From assembly GCA_036023115.1 (NCBI GenBank), contig JAYKKT010000086.1, positions 14,275,501-14,339,500 on the forward strand: 64,000 nucleotides of DNA, written 5' to 3'. The DNA comes from Brasenia schreberi. Its lineage: Eukaryota; Streptophyta; Magnoliopsida; Nymphaeales; Cabombaceae. The notes beneath the pieces are model-generated. The model did no database searches and was not told the DNA's origin. It saw only the letters and a list, made by a program, of their open reading frames with translations. Position numbers and translations under genes: made by a program. Shown here piece by piece: positions 9,822 to 21,222 of this stretch. The stretch's first letter is position 1. Each line of letters opens with the position of its first letter.

Positions 9822-12800
9822 TGTAAGCACGAAAATTTTACTTCTGGTTTTGAAGCCGAAAATAAACCTTTTCGTATCTATGTCATTTCTATGGGCGTGC
9901 CAGCTAGCTTGCTCAAGCTAGCGAAGATTTTGAAATATCTGACGTTTTTAAGTTAATTGTGAGCAAGTGGGATCTTTTCACTTTAAACCTTCTTGAACCG
10001 GTGCTCAAGGGTCAGTTTAAGCGCTTATAGACTTTGATAAAATAGTTTGGACTCTGGAAAAGAGACAAGTGTTTTTGAAAACTCGAGTTTTGCCTAAGTT
10101 TGCAAATTTTTATGTAAGGGGGCTGTACGATTCCAAGTCTTTGAGTTTTAAGCTATTTAGGCTGGATATGTGTGTACATAAGTAGCCTAAGTTCAGCGTG
10201 TTTGAGCGTAGATTCGGGGTTTCTTTGAAAACGCACGAATGCAAGGATGCACAAATATTTTTCGGGTTCATAATGATGTGAGCTAGGCTCGAATTGAAAG
10301 CAACTCACACAACTTAATGTAAATACCCGAATGGAAGTGCAACTCACGCAGCTTTAAGGGAAATACCCGAATTTGAAAGCAACTCACATGACTTGAATGT
10401 AAATTACAAAATTGAAATATACTTATATCTTAAGAGCAGAAAGGCTCAATTGTGAGTGAGTGCTTTTGGTGTGTAAATGGAAAGACAACTCACACAACTT
10501 GAATTGAACTTGCCGAAATTGAAATATAAGTATATAGTAAGAGCGGAAAGGCTCAATTGTGAGTGAGTGCTTTTGGTGTGTAAATGTAAATGACAACTCA
10601 CACAACTTGAATTAAACCCACCTAGAATGTAAGTGCGTACACGACTTAATGTAAAACTCATGCAGCTTGAAACTATATGAATATGCTATATCTTATGAGC
10701 AACAAAGGCTCACAATGTGCGTGAGAGTGTGGAGCAAATGCTCGAGTACTTTTGTGTGCGAGTATGAAATTTAAATGACAAACTCACACGACTTGAATGT
10801 AAGAACCCGAATTGAATTGCAACTCACACAGCTTTCACTAAAGTAAATACCCAAAGGAAAATATATACTTTAGCTTAAGGGCGGAAAGGCTCAATGTGTG
10901 TGCAATCGTGTGCAATTAAGAGCGAAAAGGCTCAAGTGCACGTGGGTGTTCCTTGTGTACGTCTAAGAGCAATATGGCTCAAGTGTGCGTGTGTGCCTTG
11001 TGTATCAAGCACAAATATTACATTTTGGGGGGAGACTACGCTCCACTATTACAACCCCGTGTCGAATTGAATTAAATTTCAAAAGAGTAAGGTAAAAACC
11101 GAATTTAAACACTCACAAGTGGTCGGCTTTTCCTCTCAACTTGCTCGGATCCGTCCACCTTGGCAGCCAATGGATAGATCTCCCTAGGTGGGTTTAGACG
11201 TGAGAGTTTAGGCTTAGGGTGTGCTTGGGGGCAGCCGGGTGCTTGAGCTTAGGAGGGGCTTAGTTCGGCCAAGGTAAGCTAGCTATGGGGGGTCACGGCT
11301 AAGGTGAGGTCTTAGGTAATGGGATGGTTTGGGATGGGAGCTAGGTAGGTTACGACTAAGGTGGGCTGGGGTGTTGGTGTGGTTCTAGGGAGGTAGGGTG
11401 AGTTGCGACAAAGGGGTGGCTGGGTGCAGGCGGTAGGTGCGGGTGGAGATCAGAAGTAGGGTGTTCGGCTGGGAGAGGGTGTAGGTAGTAGGGCAGGTAT
11501 GGTGTGGCGCTAGGTGCGCTTGGGGCAAAGGCTATGGCCGGGCGCTGGAGTGGCGCTAGGGATAGTGGGGTGACGCTGGCTGGGGGATGGTGCTAGGGTG
11601 GCCGGGTGTCGATAGGGAGAGGGCAGGCGGTAAGAAGTAGGTCGGGTGTTGGAAGGTGGCAGGCGTTGCACAAGGTGCAGGCAGGGGTTTATCTAGGGGG
11701 AGTGTGGGAAGACAACCGAGTGCAAAGTGCACTCAGTTAGAGGGTTTAGGTTAGGTCGGTTAGGGGGTGGCTGGACTAGGTTTAGCCGTGGGTTAGGTGG
11801 GTAGGTTTAGGGTGAAGATGGTCTAGCTAGGGTGCAGTTAGGGTTAGGTTTAGGTGGGTTTTAAGGGAGTCGGTTTGGGGGAGTTTGGGTCGGTTTAGGT
11901 GAAAGGGGCTAGGTCTAGGCTAGGTTTGGGTTAGGTTTAGTGGGGGCGGTTAGGTGAAGTAGGCTAGGTTAGGGCGAGGTTGAGAGACCTACCTCTTGGA
12001 GCCGGTCCACCATGCATAGCCCATCCTTCCATGCCTTTTTGCAGCCGTCTTTCAAGTTGGTGCAACCCTTTGGTTGAGCTTAGGTTCATACAAGGCTTAA
12101 ACCCACACTCTTGATCAAGCCCACATGGCTATGGCCCACCATATCTACTTTATGCCCTCCACTCATTCTCTCTCTTCCTAAGCCTTTCACTTGCAAATTC
12201 ACGTGAACTTGCTCCACCCCCTCACCTCTATTTATAGGCAAATGAGGTGGATCTTGGGTTTGGATTTTGAGATCCAAATCCGATCCAAACTCTATTTGAG
12301 TTCGGATCTGGATATTTGGGTCCAGAACCAATCCAAATTTTCATTTCTTTAGTCTTTATTTGCATTTTAAGACAGACAGTTTTCGTGGGCCCTGGCTTCA
12401 TCAATGCTCCATCTTAGGCTGGGTCTTCTCCAACCTTTTCATCCGAACTCCTTCTCACCTTTCTAGACTCCGTTTTGGTTGATTTTTGATATTTCAGGCT
12501 TGGATTTCTGATGATTTGGTGGATGCTCTTGGCTTGGTATTTGATGCTTCGGGCTTGAAGTCTGCTTCTGGACTGGGCTCTCTTTTTGCCTTTTGATCCT
12601 GCTTTTGTCAGACCAGGTTGAATTCTGGGCTTTTGAACCTGTTTTTGAGGTTGCTTTTGATCAGGCTCCACCTGTTGGATTTGGCTTTTACAAAATTGGG
12701 ACTTGGCCCGAGTTTTAGAAATTTACATTTCGAACGGGTTTTCAAACAGAAGTTTAAAGCTTTTTGCAACTCCTAGGTTTTCGAAAACTCAAAATTTGGT

Positions 12801-12864
12801 TTTGAAATGGATTTTTCAAACCAGGTGTTTGTTTTGAAAATCATTTGATTTTTGGGTGTTTACA
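9822..12864 (-). mobile_element. Solo LTR S2 (Tat, minus orientation)
   Basis: A 3.04-kb LTR with termini TGTAAGCACGAAAATT and TTGGGTGTTTACA, bounded by a perfect 5-bp duplication ACCCT (9817-9821 and 12865-12869). No internal sequence is attached, so it is a solo LTR. It carries the three-stem block (9895-10020), subrepeats (10260-10960), the GGAG/CTCC stem-loop near 11030, a G-rich telomere-like tract (11160-11990) and a minus-strand TATAAATA box. It is closest in layout to LTR N2. Confidence 0.9.
12229..12236 (-). promoter_or_regulatory. TATA box of solo LTR S2
   Basis: Minus-strand TATAAATA followed by GAGGTGAGG, about 630 bp from the sense start of the LTR. Matches the P1 and N2 boxes. 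Confidence 0.6.
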
Positions 12865-13553
12865 ACCCTAAATAAAAATTTTCTAAAAATACTCCAAAAT
12901 TTGAAAGCTGACTTATGTTAAATCTTTTAGCTTTAAAATGAAAATTTTAAATCTTTAAAATAAAGATTTTAAAAGGTTTCAAATTAAAGTTAAAAGTATA
13001 AAGCTTAGAAGATTGGAGTAAAGCAGGCAGAAAGCAAGTTGATAGGTAGAGCCTACTTCGAGTGAAGGACGATTTCATGAAGGACAAGCTAGAAATCAAG
13101 GGAGGAGATCAAGTCAAAGCATATCCTCACTCAAGATCAAATCAAAAGTGGATGACCTCATCAAACCCAACCCAATTCAACCCAGTGCTAGACATGAGGC
13201 TTGAATTAAACATCAAGCCTTACTCGAATCGAATGTTTTTAATTCAACTAATATTGGGATTTTTCTAGCCTTGTTCATCCTATATCCTTGGGCCAAAATT
13301 TATCAAATCACCTTCCTACCTAGACTTGATTAAGAGGAGAAATCAACAAATGAAGCCACTCGAAGGAGCAAGAGCCGGTCGTTTGAACTTGGAGGACTCA
13401 AGCACCTAGCCGGCCATGGCTAGGTGCACCCAATCAAGACTAAAACCAGCCCACATGGGGCTGGTCCATGGCTGACCAAAATGGACTTGGATAAGATTTT
13501 GGATCTTGGGCTGCCCACCCCAAGGAAAGGCCTAGAAAGGCCCTCCCTTGGCC

Positions 13554-13561
13554 TATAAATA
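13554..13561 (+). promoter_or_regulatory. TATA box of LTR P2
   Basis: TATAAATA followed by GAGGCCAAGG and a G run. The related LTR S3 has lost this box: its G run follows CCTTGGCC directly near 18160. Confidence 0.6.
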
Positions 13562-14991
13562 GAGGCCAAGGGGGGGGGGGGCATGAAGTTCCTTGAGAGA
13601 TTGTTGCACTTTGGGTTGCTCAAGTGAGAGTATAGACTGCTAGGGAGAGGTTTAGAGAGGGAAGAGGGTGTTAGGATCAAGGCTTTTGGGTTTAAGTGAG
13701 AAAATTGAGTGAAAATGAGGGAAAGTGAGGGCCGAGCACCATCTTTGGAGGCCATTTCCTTCGGAATCCGGGTAAGTGCTGGTTCTAACTGGATTAAATC
13801 TCCCTCTCTTCTTATTATTCAATTAAAAAGGGGTTATATTAATGGAGCTTTGTCTCCTCCCATGATGTAATAGAAGTAGATGTGCTGAAATTTTCCTTTC
13901 CTTTGTTTATGCACTCTATGTGTTTGAGTTCTTGATTCTACCCAATATATACTATAAACACTCTATATCTTCTTATCCCCTCTATGCTTAATCTATTAGA
14001 TATATTTTAATTCATTTCCCTTCAGCATTTAAATTCGGGATGTTGTGTTGTTGCACTTTAATTCGTGTGAGTTTTGCATCACGTATGTTCTATAACCTGA
14101 AAACTAATTTTCAATATCATTGCATACGTTGATTATCTGATTTTTTATTTCTAAACCTCTGCTCTAATCTCTCCAAAATTTTATACTATATCTACACACA
14201 TAGGCCCACTTATAATAAAAATTTTAAGAATTTTAGGGTCATGCAGCCACATAATGAAAATAGTGCAAGATGAGGAAAAGTTTTGCAAACTGTTTGTCAA
14301 TTCGGTTTTCCTTCAATAGAGCCTGGGTATTCATCTCATAACTCTGTCTGTAGGTATCCAAAATTAGTGATTATTAGTTAATTGGAAAGCTGACATTCAT
14401 AGATTTTCAACAAGACCAAGTTCACTAAATTTGGAACTCTAAGCACCGAGATAAAGGCTCATCTTTAGGCCTTTGTATTTCTTTGACAAAACAGTTCCAG
14501 GTGTCTGAGTAGAGACACTTCATTGAATTAATTCTATAACATCCTAATCCCGAATTCAAAACCAAGAATTGTCTTAGACTTTTTACATCTGAAGCTTAGT
14601 TCTATAAAATTTTAGTGATTTTTGGAGGTCTTTAAGGCACTCAAAATAATTTAGGAAACAAGTCCTGAAAACAGAATTTTCTGTTTTTGAGAACTTGTAT
14701 ATTTTGAACTTTGAAACTAAGTGCACTAGTTTGTCATTTCTCAACACCTTGTTTTCACGTGAGTTTAGAATATCACCAGTCTATTTGGAATCTTTAAGTA
14801 CTTTGGCTGACCCTTGAGCATCGGTTCGAGAAGGCCTAAAGCAAAAAGAGCTCGCTTAGCCACAATCGCCTAGTCGGATTCATACTTTTGCTAGTTTTTA
14901 GAAATTAGCTGGCATACTCACGCAAAAAGTAGAATTGAAAGTTTTGCTTCAAGTCTCTATATAGGCTTGGAGTGAAAATTTTGCATCTACA

Positions 14992-16490
14992 ACTACCAAC
15001 CTCACAATCAGAAGCAACATGTATGGATATCCTCTATGTCCCATAGGATGTGACAAGTAACATTGTGGTCATCAGGAATGACTCAATTCATATAGCATAA
15101 TGGTCCCATGGGCTCGAACTATGTGTTGGTTTGAGTGGATGAGATGTTGGGTGCAAAGAGAATGTTGACCTCAGTGCTCAAAGGGCTCAAATAAGTCTTT
15201 GGTGATGTTCATGGGTCCTAGGATTCCGATTGTGTGTATCCCACTCCCTTTCATGCTACACCACGAGGGTTAAGGTTTAGGAAAGGTGGATCTCGTTGAG
15301 TGAGAATGCCACTCAAGATGCCAAAACAAACAAGATAGAATTGCAAGGCAAGTATATCTTATTGTGTAAAGGAAACTATTACAAGTTACCTGATAATAAG
15401 ATCTATGCTTTAGGAACTCATAGAATAGAAATATTAAATAATTGAAAGTGGATGGTATGAGGATCTCCCTTCTATGCTCCTTTGGCCTCCCTTTATAGAG
15501 CTGTTAGGACAGTTTCGAAAGAGCCTCTCCACATTCCAATGATTTATGCTTCAAAGACATTTCTTTGCCTTAATTTCCCTATCATCCACTTCATATTGTT
15601 TTAATGGCTTGATCATGGGCTTATCATATTCATGTTCATGCATTAATACATCATTAAGCTAGAGATTTCCAACTCTACTCGAATCTCGATTCGAGGCCCC
15701 TCATGCCATTACAATTTTTGAATTATAACACCTACACAGGGTTTCAAAAGTATGTTTGCTCAAGAGTGTTGCGGAGAGCCTGGAGACATTGGCCACGATC
15801 AGTTGGGTGAGGTTGATTTCTATTTCTACTAAGAGAGAGAGACACTTGGGATGAAAGTGTTCCTTATCTTCCTTCTTTTATTATCTCCCAACATCACTCT
15901 CCTTAGCCCTTCAAAACCATATACTCAATGCCTTCCACAACATCAATCTATGCCCTTGATAATTTTATCGGAGATTTGTCAGTGATAGAGACAGATAGAG
16001 ACTCTTGGGATCGAAGTTGCAAGGATTTTGGGGCGGAAACACATGGTGACGAGGGTTCAAAAACCAATGGAGGATTGTGAGGGATGGGTCATCAACATGA
16101 AGGTGGTCTCTGGTTCCCACCCCACCACCACAAGCTTTTCTTTGCTACCTTGACTAACAAGTTCATAGTAGAGGTGGAGAGGGAGTACAAGTGAAACAAA
16201 GAGTATTTAGATACTGTAGAGGAGAGGATGAAGGAGATGGGGGTTCTATTGAACCAAGTGAAGGAGCCTAGGGCATAGGGTTTGTACCTCAAGGATTCCA
16301 AGAAGGGTGAGATGTATTGGCTGCAAAAGGAGAATCCAAAGGTTTATACAATAGAGCACTTGCAGAAGACAAGCCTATCATGCGGTAGAGGGTGCACACT
16401 ATCCTTTGTCTTAAGGAGATTAAGGAAGATGAGAAAAAGAAGCTCGACCACCCCTTGGATGACCCATCGAGCTTTTGCTTGATACCTACC
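14992..16490. other. Unrecognised sequence between LTR P2 and solo LTR S3
   Basis: About 1.5 kb with no intact frame and no clear relation to the Tat or RTE elements. A minus-strand CTATAAAGGGAGG word near 15490 looks like a core promoter, so an old short LTR or truncated element is possible. The right part (16160-16420) has a broken coding look. It continues at 19445 after S3. Confidence 0.5.
16160..16420 (+). pseudogene. Degenerate coding-like stretch, unknown family
   Basis: One plus-strand frame reads as charged, helix-like peptide (NKEYLDTVEERMKEMG, then KDSKKGEMYWLQKENPKV) interrupted by at least two stops. It could be the remnant of a gag-like or host coiled-coil protein. I do not recognise the family, and the evidence is only residue composition. 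Confidence 0.2.
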
Positions 16491-16501
16491 TGTAAACACC
16501 C

Positions 16502-17537
16502 ACGATACGGGCGTATCGTATCGTACTTTAATATTAAAATAATATGAAAATTATTTAAAAAATCAAGAAAATTAGTAAAAATCCGAAAAAAATCTGATAA
16601 TTGCTTTAAATTCATATAATGCAAAGTTTAACATAGATTGAGCATTCAATATTGAACAATTGGATCCAAAATTACATATTTTGAAGCAAAAAATGAAATA
16701 CATTTACATTTTACATATTTTAATTTGTATCAGGATTATTAACTAAATAATCTTCATCTTCTACTTGATAAAGATTCAAAGTTTCTCATCACTTTCTGCT
16801 TTAAAATAAAAATCTTCATCTACTTCGTGATGTTGTTTAACTTCAAATTAATTCATGCAATGTCTTCTTCGGTTAGGAGTGTATTTTCTTTGTTATCTTC
16901 CATAATCCACTCATCTAATATATCAAAATTAACAAACTACTATCTTTGTACATGTAGTTGTCATATTTGCTAATTTTCATATGTGAGCAAAACAATGAGC
17001 TCAATTTCTTTGATTATTGACTCTATGACACCTCAGTGATGTGATATTATTACTTGATGATATCCCTTTTTCTCTTACAATTAGCTTTTTAACTAATAGC
17101 TTCATTTCTCACTTCACAGACTGAGTTAAGCCTCACACACGTTAATCATGTTCAACTCAATGGAAGTCACGTAAGGTTAACCCTAAAATAGTGAAGTTGT
17201 GAAATGCCCACTCAATAAACCGAGACAACCAAATGTTTTTAATTGTTTGCGATCTCATAAAATTAGAAACTGCTAGCAGAAATATACCTAAAAGTTGGCA
17301 ACAAAAAGAAAAATGATTTTGTCACAATTTTTATTTGTTTATAAATTATTCTTATTCAATAAATAAAATTATAAACCCAAATTACAAGCATAGGGAAGTG
17401 AAGAGAGGCGAAGAGAGGCCAGAAACCTGCAAAAAAAATAATTTTTTTTTGAATTTTTTTTTTTAAAAGTTTGAATTTTTTTTTGGGCGTATCGCCCGTA
17501 TCATACGATACGTATCGGTGCGATACGGATAACACTG
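16502..17537. mobile_element. GATACG-ended insert, candidate TIR DNA transposon
   Basis: About 1.03 kb of AT-rich sequence interrupts LTR S3 eleven bases after its start. Both ends are dense in palindromic words: left CGATACGGGCGTATCGTATC, right GGGCGTATCGCCCGTATC followed by GATACGTATCGGTGCGATAC. Such ends suggest a non-autonomous TIR element (Mutator- or hAT-like). Exact termini and the target duplication could not be fixed; AACAC-like words flank both sides. No transposase is visible. Confidence 0.5.
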
Positions 17538-18647
17538 GTTTAAAGTCTTTATGCACATTTAAATTCAAAACCCCCAAAACTTTAAAAAGTTTAAAGTTCT
17601 TTTGGGAATGTTTTAAAATAAAGGTTTTAATTCGAGTTAATAGCCCATGGATTTGAAAACAGATTAAACGAACAGGTGAAACGCGATCCAAATCCGATTC
17701 AAGATCAAGTAAAAAAGCAAAGGATGGACCAAGCCTATCTGGATAAAAGCAAGAGTGAAGATTGAATCCAGTGTTCATTTCAAGGCAAGTTCAATTTCAA
17801 ATGCAAAATGGAATCGAGACCCTAATGAAGCCATCAAGAATCAAGTGTCGTATGAGACTAAAATCAAGGACCGGGCTTATAAAAAATGAAATCACTATCC
17901 ACTTCAAATATGGGATCAACTTCATCAAGTGAAAGCTCGAGATAGGGCCAAGTAGATCAAACCAAGCATCAAATAAACAAGTCATAAAATCAAGCATTGG
18001 CCGGTTAAATGAACTTGAGAGAACCTAGTCTAAAACCGAGATCAATTGGAAATGAGTACACTTGGAAACCGTCCATTCCATGCCCCCCACAAGAGGACCA
18101 CACAAGCTTGGATTGGGGCTGGACCAAGGATCGAAACCTGCCCCAAGGATCCATCCCCTTGGCCGGGGGGGGGGGGGGGCGGGTGAAGGGGTTGGAGCAA
18201 GGGAGAAGGCAAGCTAGGCTTGGGAGCTTGGACAAGCAAGGAGTGGCTGCACCAAGTTAGCCGTGGGCTACAAAGGAGTGAGGTAAGAGAGAGAGTGGGA
18301 TAGCTCAAGGGAAGGGCTGCTCATTGGTTTAGAGAGAGAGAGAGTGAGGCACTCAAGGAAGAAAATAGCCAAATTCCATACTTGGAATTTTCAGCATCTT
18401 GAGGAGAAAATCTGTAAGCATCTCTAAACATTGATTCTAAACCCCTTTTTCTCCTTTAATTAAATTTAAAAGGGGTTGTATTAATGGAGCACAGCCTCCC
18501 CCCAAGTTGTAATAGTGAGTAGATTGGATGCACTTCATTTACATTTGCTGAATCTTCACCATTACACACACGCACTCCATGTGTTTGAGTTTATACCCCA
18601 ATGAACACTATACTCTCTACCCCCTCTACGCTTAAGCTAATATGTAT

Positions 18648-18973
18648 ACTTCATTTCGTATGAGTTTACTTTGGGATGTAGAGTGGCTGCAACTTCATTT
18701 CATATGAGTTTACTTCGGGATGTAGAGTGGCTACAACTTCATTTCGTGTGAGTTTACTTCAGGATGTAGAGTAGCTGCAACTTCATTTTGTGTGAGTTTA
18801 TTTCGGGATGTAGAGTGATTGTAACTTCATTTCGTGTGAGTTTACTTCAGGATGTAGAGTGGTTGCAACTTCATTTCGTATGAGTTTAATTCGGGATGTA
18901 GAGTGGCTGCAACTTCATTTTGTGTGAGTTTACTTCAGGATGTAGAGTGGCTGCAACTTCAATTCGGATGAGT
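18648..18973 (+). repeat. 44-bp tandem array, about 7.4 copies
   Basis: A unit starting ACTTCATTTCGTGTGAGTTT and containing GGGATGTAGAGTGGCTGCA repeats at exact 44-bp steps from 18648, 18692, 18736, 18780, 18824, 18868 and 18912, with a partial eighth copy. Units differ at a few positions each. Related LTR P2 holds a single diverged unit, so this is a local expansion in S3. Confidence 0.93.
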
Positions 18974-19444
18974 TTGTATCATTATTCTTAAAAACCCAAA
19001 ACAGGATTTTCAACATCTTTGCATCTGCTTATTTATGCAATTCTTGATACTCGCTCTAATCATGCTGAAACTTGGCACACCTATTTCACACACATTAGGC
19101 CATATAAAATAAAATATGCAAGAATTTTAGGGCCGTCCAACGCTGTGATAACATTGGCAAAAGTGCATGAACCAAATTCTTTCAAAACACTGGTCGTTCA
19201 CGTAATTTGAAGTAAAACTTGTTTGCAAATCGAAGTTCCTAAGCACTTAAACCGACCCTTGAGCATCAGTTCAAGAAGGTTTAAGTGAAAAGAGTCTGCT
19301 TGCCTACAATCGTCAAAAGTCAGAAAATTGTTTAAGTCTTTGCTAGTTTTGTGTAAACTAGCTGGCACGCTTGCACAAGCGTAGATACAAAAAGGTTCAC
19401 TTTGAGTTTTCTATAACTTGGGAGTGAAAATTTTCATGTTTACA

Positions 19445-19681
19445 CTTCCTTGAATATGTTAGTGCATTTTTTGATGAGACACTTGCTTTTTGTGTTGCTC
19501 TTTTATTGGTTTTGGTTCTCACCATTCTTTATAAGTAACAAAATGGAAACAATTACAACTCTAAAGCTTTCATATAGTTTCACTCATGGACAAGTTCTTG
19601 GTATCCTTTAGAATTATGTAGATTTTATGCATTACAAAGAAAATTGGTCTATTGCTCTTCTTTTCTTGATTGCATCTTACA
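19445..19681. other. Unrecognised flank between solo LTR S3 and the N1 3' LTR
   Basis: This 237-bp AT-rich stretch continues the 14992-16490 sequence across S3. It ends where alignment with the N1 5' LTR begins. No feature seen. Confidence 0.5.
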
Positions 19682-19856
19682 TGGATCAAGTTAGAAATGT
19701 GTACAAATTTTATGTTCTACGAAACTCTCAATTTGTATCCAATCTTCTTAGTTTTATGAAAGCAAAAATAAAAACTAAGTTGAGAGTGACTGACCTCTTA
19801 TTCTCTTATCTTTTATATGTTGTGGGCCGAAATAAAGTTCTTTTCTCAATCACCAA

Positions 19857-19872
19857 CGGGTAAGGGTCAGTT
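19857..19872. repeat. Target site duplication of RTE-2 (left copy)
   Basis: CGGGTAAGGGTCAGTT here matches CGGGTAAGGGTCGGTT at 23099-23114 in 15 of 16 bases. The unoccupied N1 5' LTR has a single related site near 37910. Confidence 0.8.
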
Positions 19873-20073
19873 GTTAAACAAACAAACAACAACTAAGCCT
19901 TTTCCCATACTAGACGGGGTCGACTTCATGGATTCTTTGTTTCCACATAGACCTATCATATGCCATGTTAGCAGTTAACTCACAATAAGCTAGATAATTC
20001 TTTATTGTTTCTTTCCAACACTTTTGTGGTCATCATACACCTCTTTTAATATTTTCCAATTTTAGTTTTCATA
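19873..20073 (-). other. RTE-2 3' UTR and TTG-rich tail
   Basis: The sense strand runs AAGTCGACCCCGTCTAGTAT, then GGGAAAAGGCTTAGTTG, then (TTG/TTTG) repeats. This end resembles the conserved 3' end of plant Au-type SINEs, which are thought to borrow RTE machinery. It would be the site where the reverse transcriptase recognises its RNA. Confidence 0.7.
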
Positions 20074-20307
20074 CTATCTTATAGGTTCTTTTTTTGATCT
20101 TCTTTCTATATGTCCAAACCATCTTAAACGATATTCTCTCATTTTATCCTCTATTGGTGTCACTCCTAATTTGTTTCTAATAACCTCATTATGTATATAG
20201 TCTTTTCTTGTATGACCACTCATCCATCTCAACATCTTCATTTTTATCACAAACATCTTTTGTACATGTTGATGATTAATTGCCCAATACTCGAAACCAT
20301 AAAACAT
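20074..20307 (-). pseudogene. RTE-2 C-terminal domain
   Basis: A 77-residue open piece contains LRWMSGHTRKDYIHNEVIR and LRWFGHIERRS, the conserved tail of plant RTE polyproteins. The N-terminal MFYGFEYWAINHQHVQK matches the usual tyrosine/tryptophan-rich lead-in. It is separated from the RT frame by frameshifts. Confidence 0.7.
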
Positions 20308-20469
20308 AGTAGGTATAATTGCAGCTCTATAATATTTACCTTTTAACTTTAATGGTATCTTCTTATCACAAAGAATACCTAAAACTCCTCTCTATTTTAA
20401 CCAATCAACATTAATTATATGCGTAACATCTCCATCAATTCTTCCATCACTCTGAAAAATTGACCCTAT

Positions 20470-21222
20470 TTATTTAAAACTTTCCTTTTGGGGAATGCAA
20501 TGTGTGCCAATTTTAATTTCTTTATCCTCTAAAGTAACCAAATGATTAAACTTACATTCCATATATTTTGTCTTTGTTCTACTAAGTAAGAGGCCTTTGC
20601 TTTCTAATGTTTCTTTCCATAGTTCCAATTTTCTATTAACTTTTTCCTTAGACTCCTCTACTAACACAATGTCATCTGCAAATAACATACACCAAGGTAC
20701 TTCATCTTGAATATGTTTTGTTAACTCATCAATCACCATTATAAATAAGTATGGACTTAAAGTTGATCCTTGATGTAACCCAATATTAACTTCAAAGAAG
20801 TCTGTCATTCTTTCATGAGTCCTCACACATGTTTTTGCACCATCATACATGTCTCTTATAAGGTTAATATATGTCAATAGGACACCTCTTTTTTTCAAGG
20901 TTCTCCAAAGAACCTCTCATTACCCTATCATAAGTTTTTGTAGATCAATAAATATCATGTGAAGGCCTTTCTTTTTTGCTCTAAAATGTTCCATAAGACG
21001 TTTCAAAAGGTGAATCGCTTCAAGAGTAGAAATGCCTCGCATGAATCCAAATTGGTTCTCTGTTGTACTTGATACTTGTCTTAACCTATGTTTGATAATT
21101 CTTTGCCACAATTTCATAGTATGGCTCATTAACTTGATACCTTGATAATTCACACAATTTTGAATGTCTCCCTTGTTCTTATATATGGGTATAAGTGTAC
21201 TCGCTCTACACTCCTCGGGCAT
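20470..21222 (-). pseudogene. RTE-2 reverse transcriptase core
   Basis: Two frames cover the RT. 20920-21222 encodes [18 protein letters not shown], the SHTMKLWQRIIKHRLRQV segment and the first palm aspartate in MIFIDLQK. 20470-20898 encodes GLHQGSTLSPYLF and MLFADDIVLVEE with an intact FADD pair. A frameshift near 20900-20940 destroys the AYDRVPRE segment. Catalytic residues are otherwise better kept than in RTE-1. Confidence 0.8.

Larger units (their letters stand above)
9810..14991 (+). mobile_element. P2: 3' LTR of a plus-strand Tat element, split by solo LTR S2
   Basis: The LTR starts TGTAAACACCC directly after the PPT and ends GAAAATTTTGCATCTACA. Only 12 bases precede the S2 insertion. 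The rest (12865-14991) makes an LTR of about 2.1 kb, shorter than the 3-kb LTRs because the telomere-like tract and most subrepeats are absent. A TATAAATAGAGG box lies at 13554, and a diverged GGAG/CTCC stem-loop near 13850. It groups with S3 as a third LTR type. Confidence 0.8.
16491..19444 (+). mobile_element. Solo LTR S3 (Tat, plus orientation) carrying a DNA-transposon-like insert
   Basis: Termini are TGTAAACACCC and GTGAAAATTTTCATGTTTACA. The flanks are CTACC (16486-16490) and CTTCC (19445-19449), a one-mismatch target duplication. Without the GATACG insert the LTR is about 1.9 kb. It resembles P2 in length, in the block AAAGGGGTTGTATTAATGGAG near 18470, and in lacking the telomere-like tract. 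A 44-bp tandem array replaces a single unit seen in P2 near 14040. The TATA box is missing. Confidence 0.75.

Noticed and set aside
3356..14991. P1 and P2 as the two LTRs of one element
   Set aside because: They differ in length and type, and P2 has its own PPT and 3' UTR between them, so they are 3' LTRs of two nested elements.
17356..17778. 140-residue minus-strand frame across the end of the GATACG element
   Set aside because: Spans an insert-LTR junction and AT-rich simple sequence; no recognisable motif.
18648..18973. CRISPR-like array
   Set aside because: The 44-bp units are contiguous with no unique spacers, and the sequence is plant nuclear DNA.
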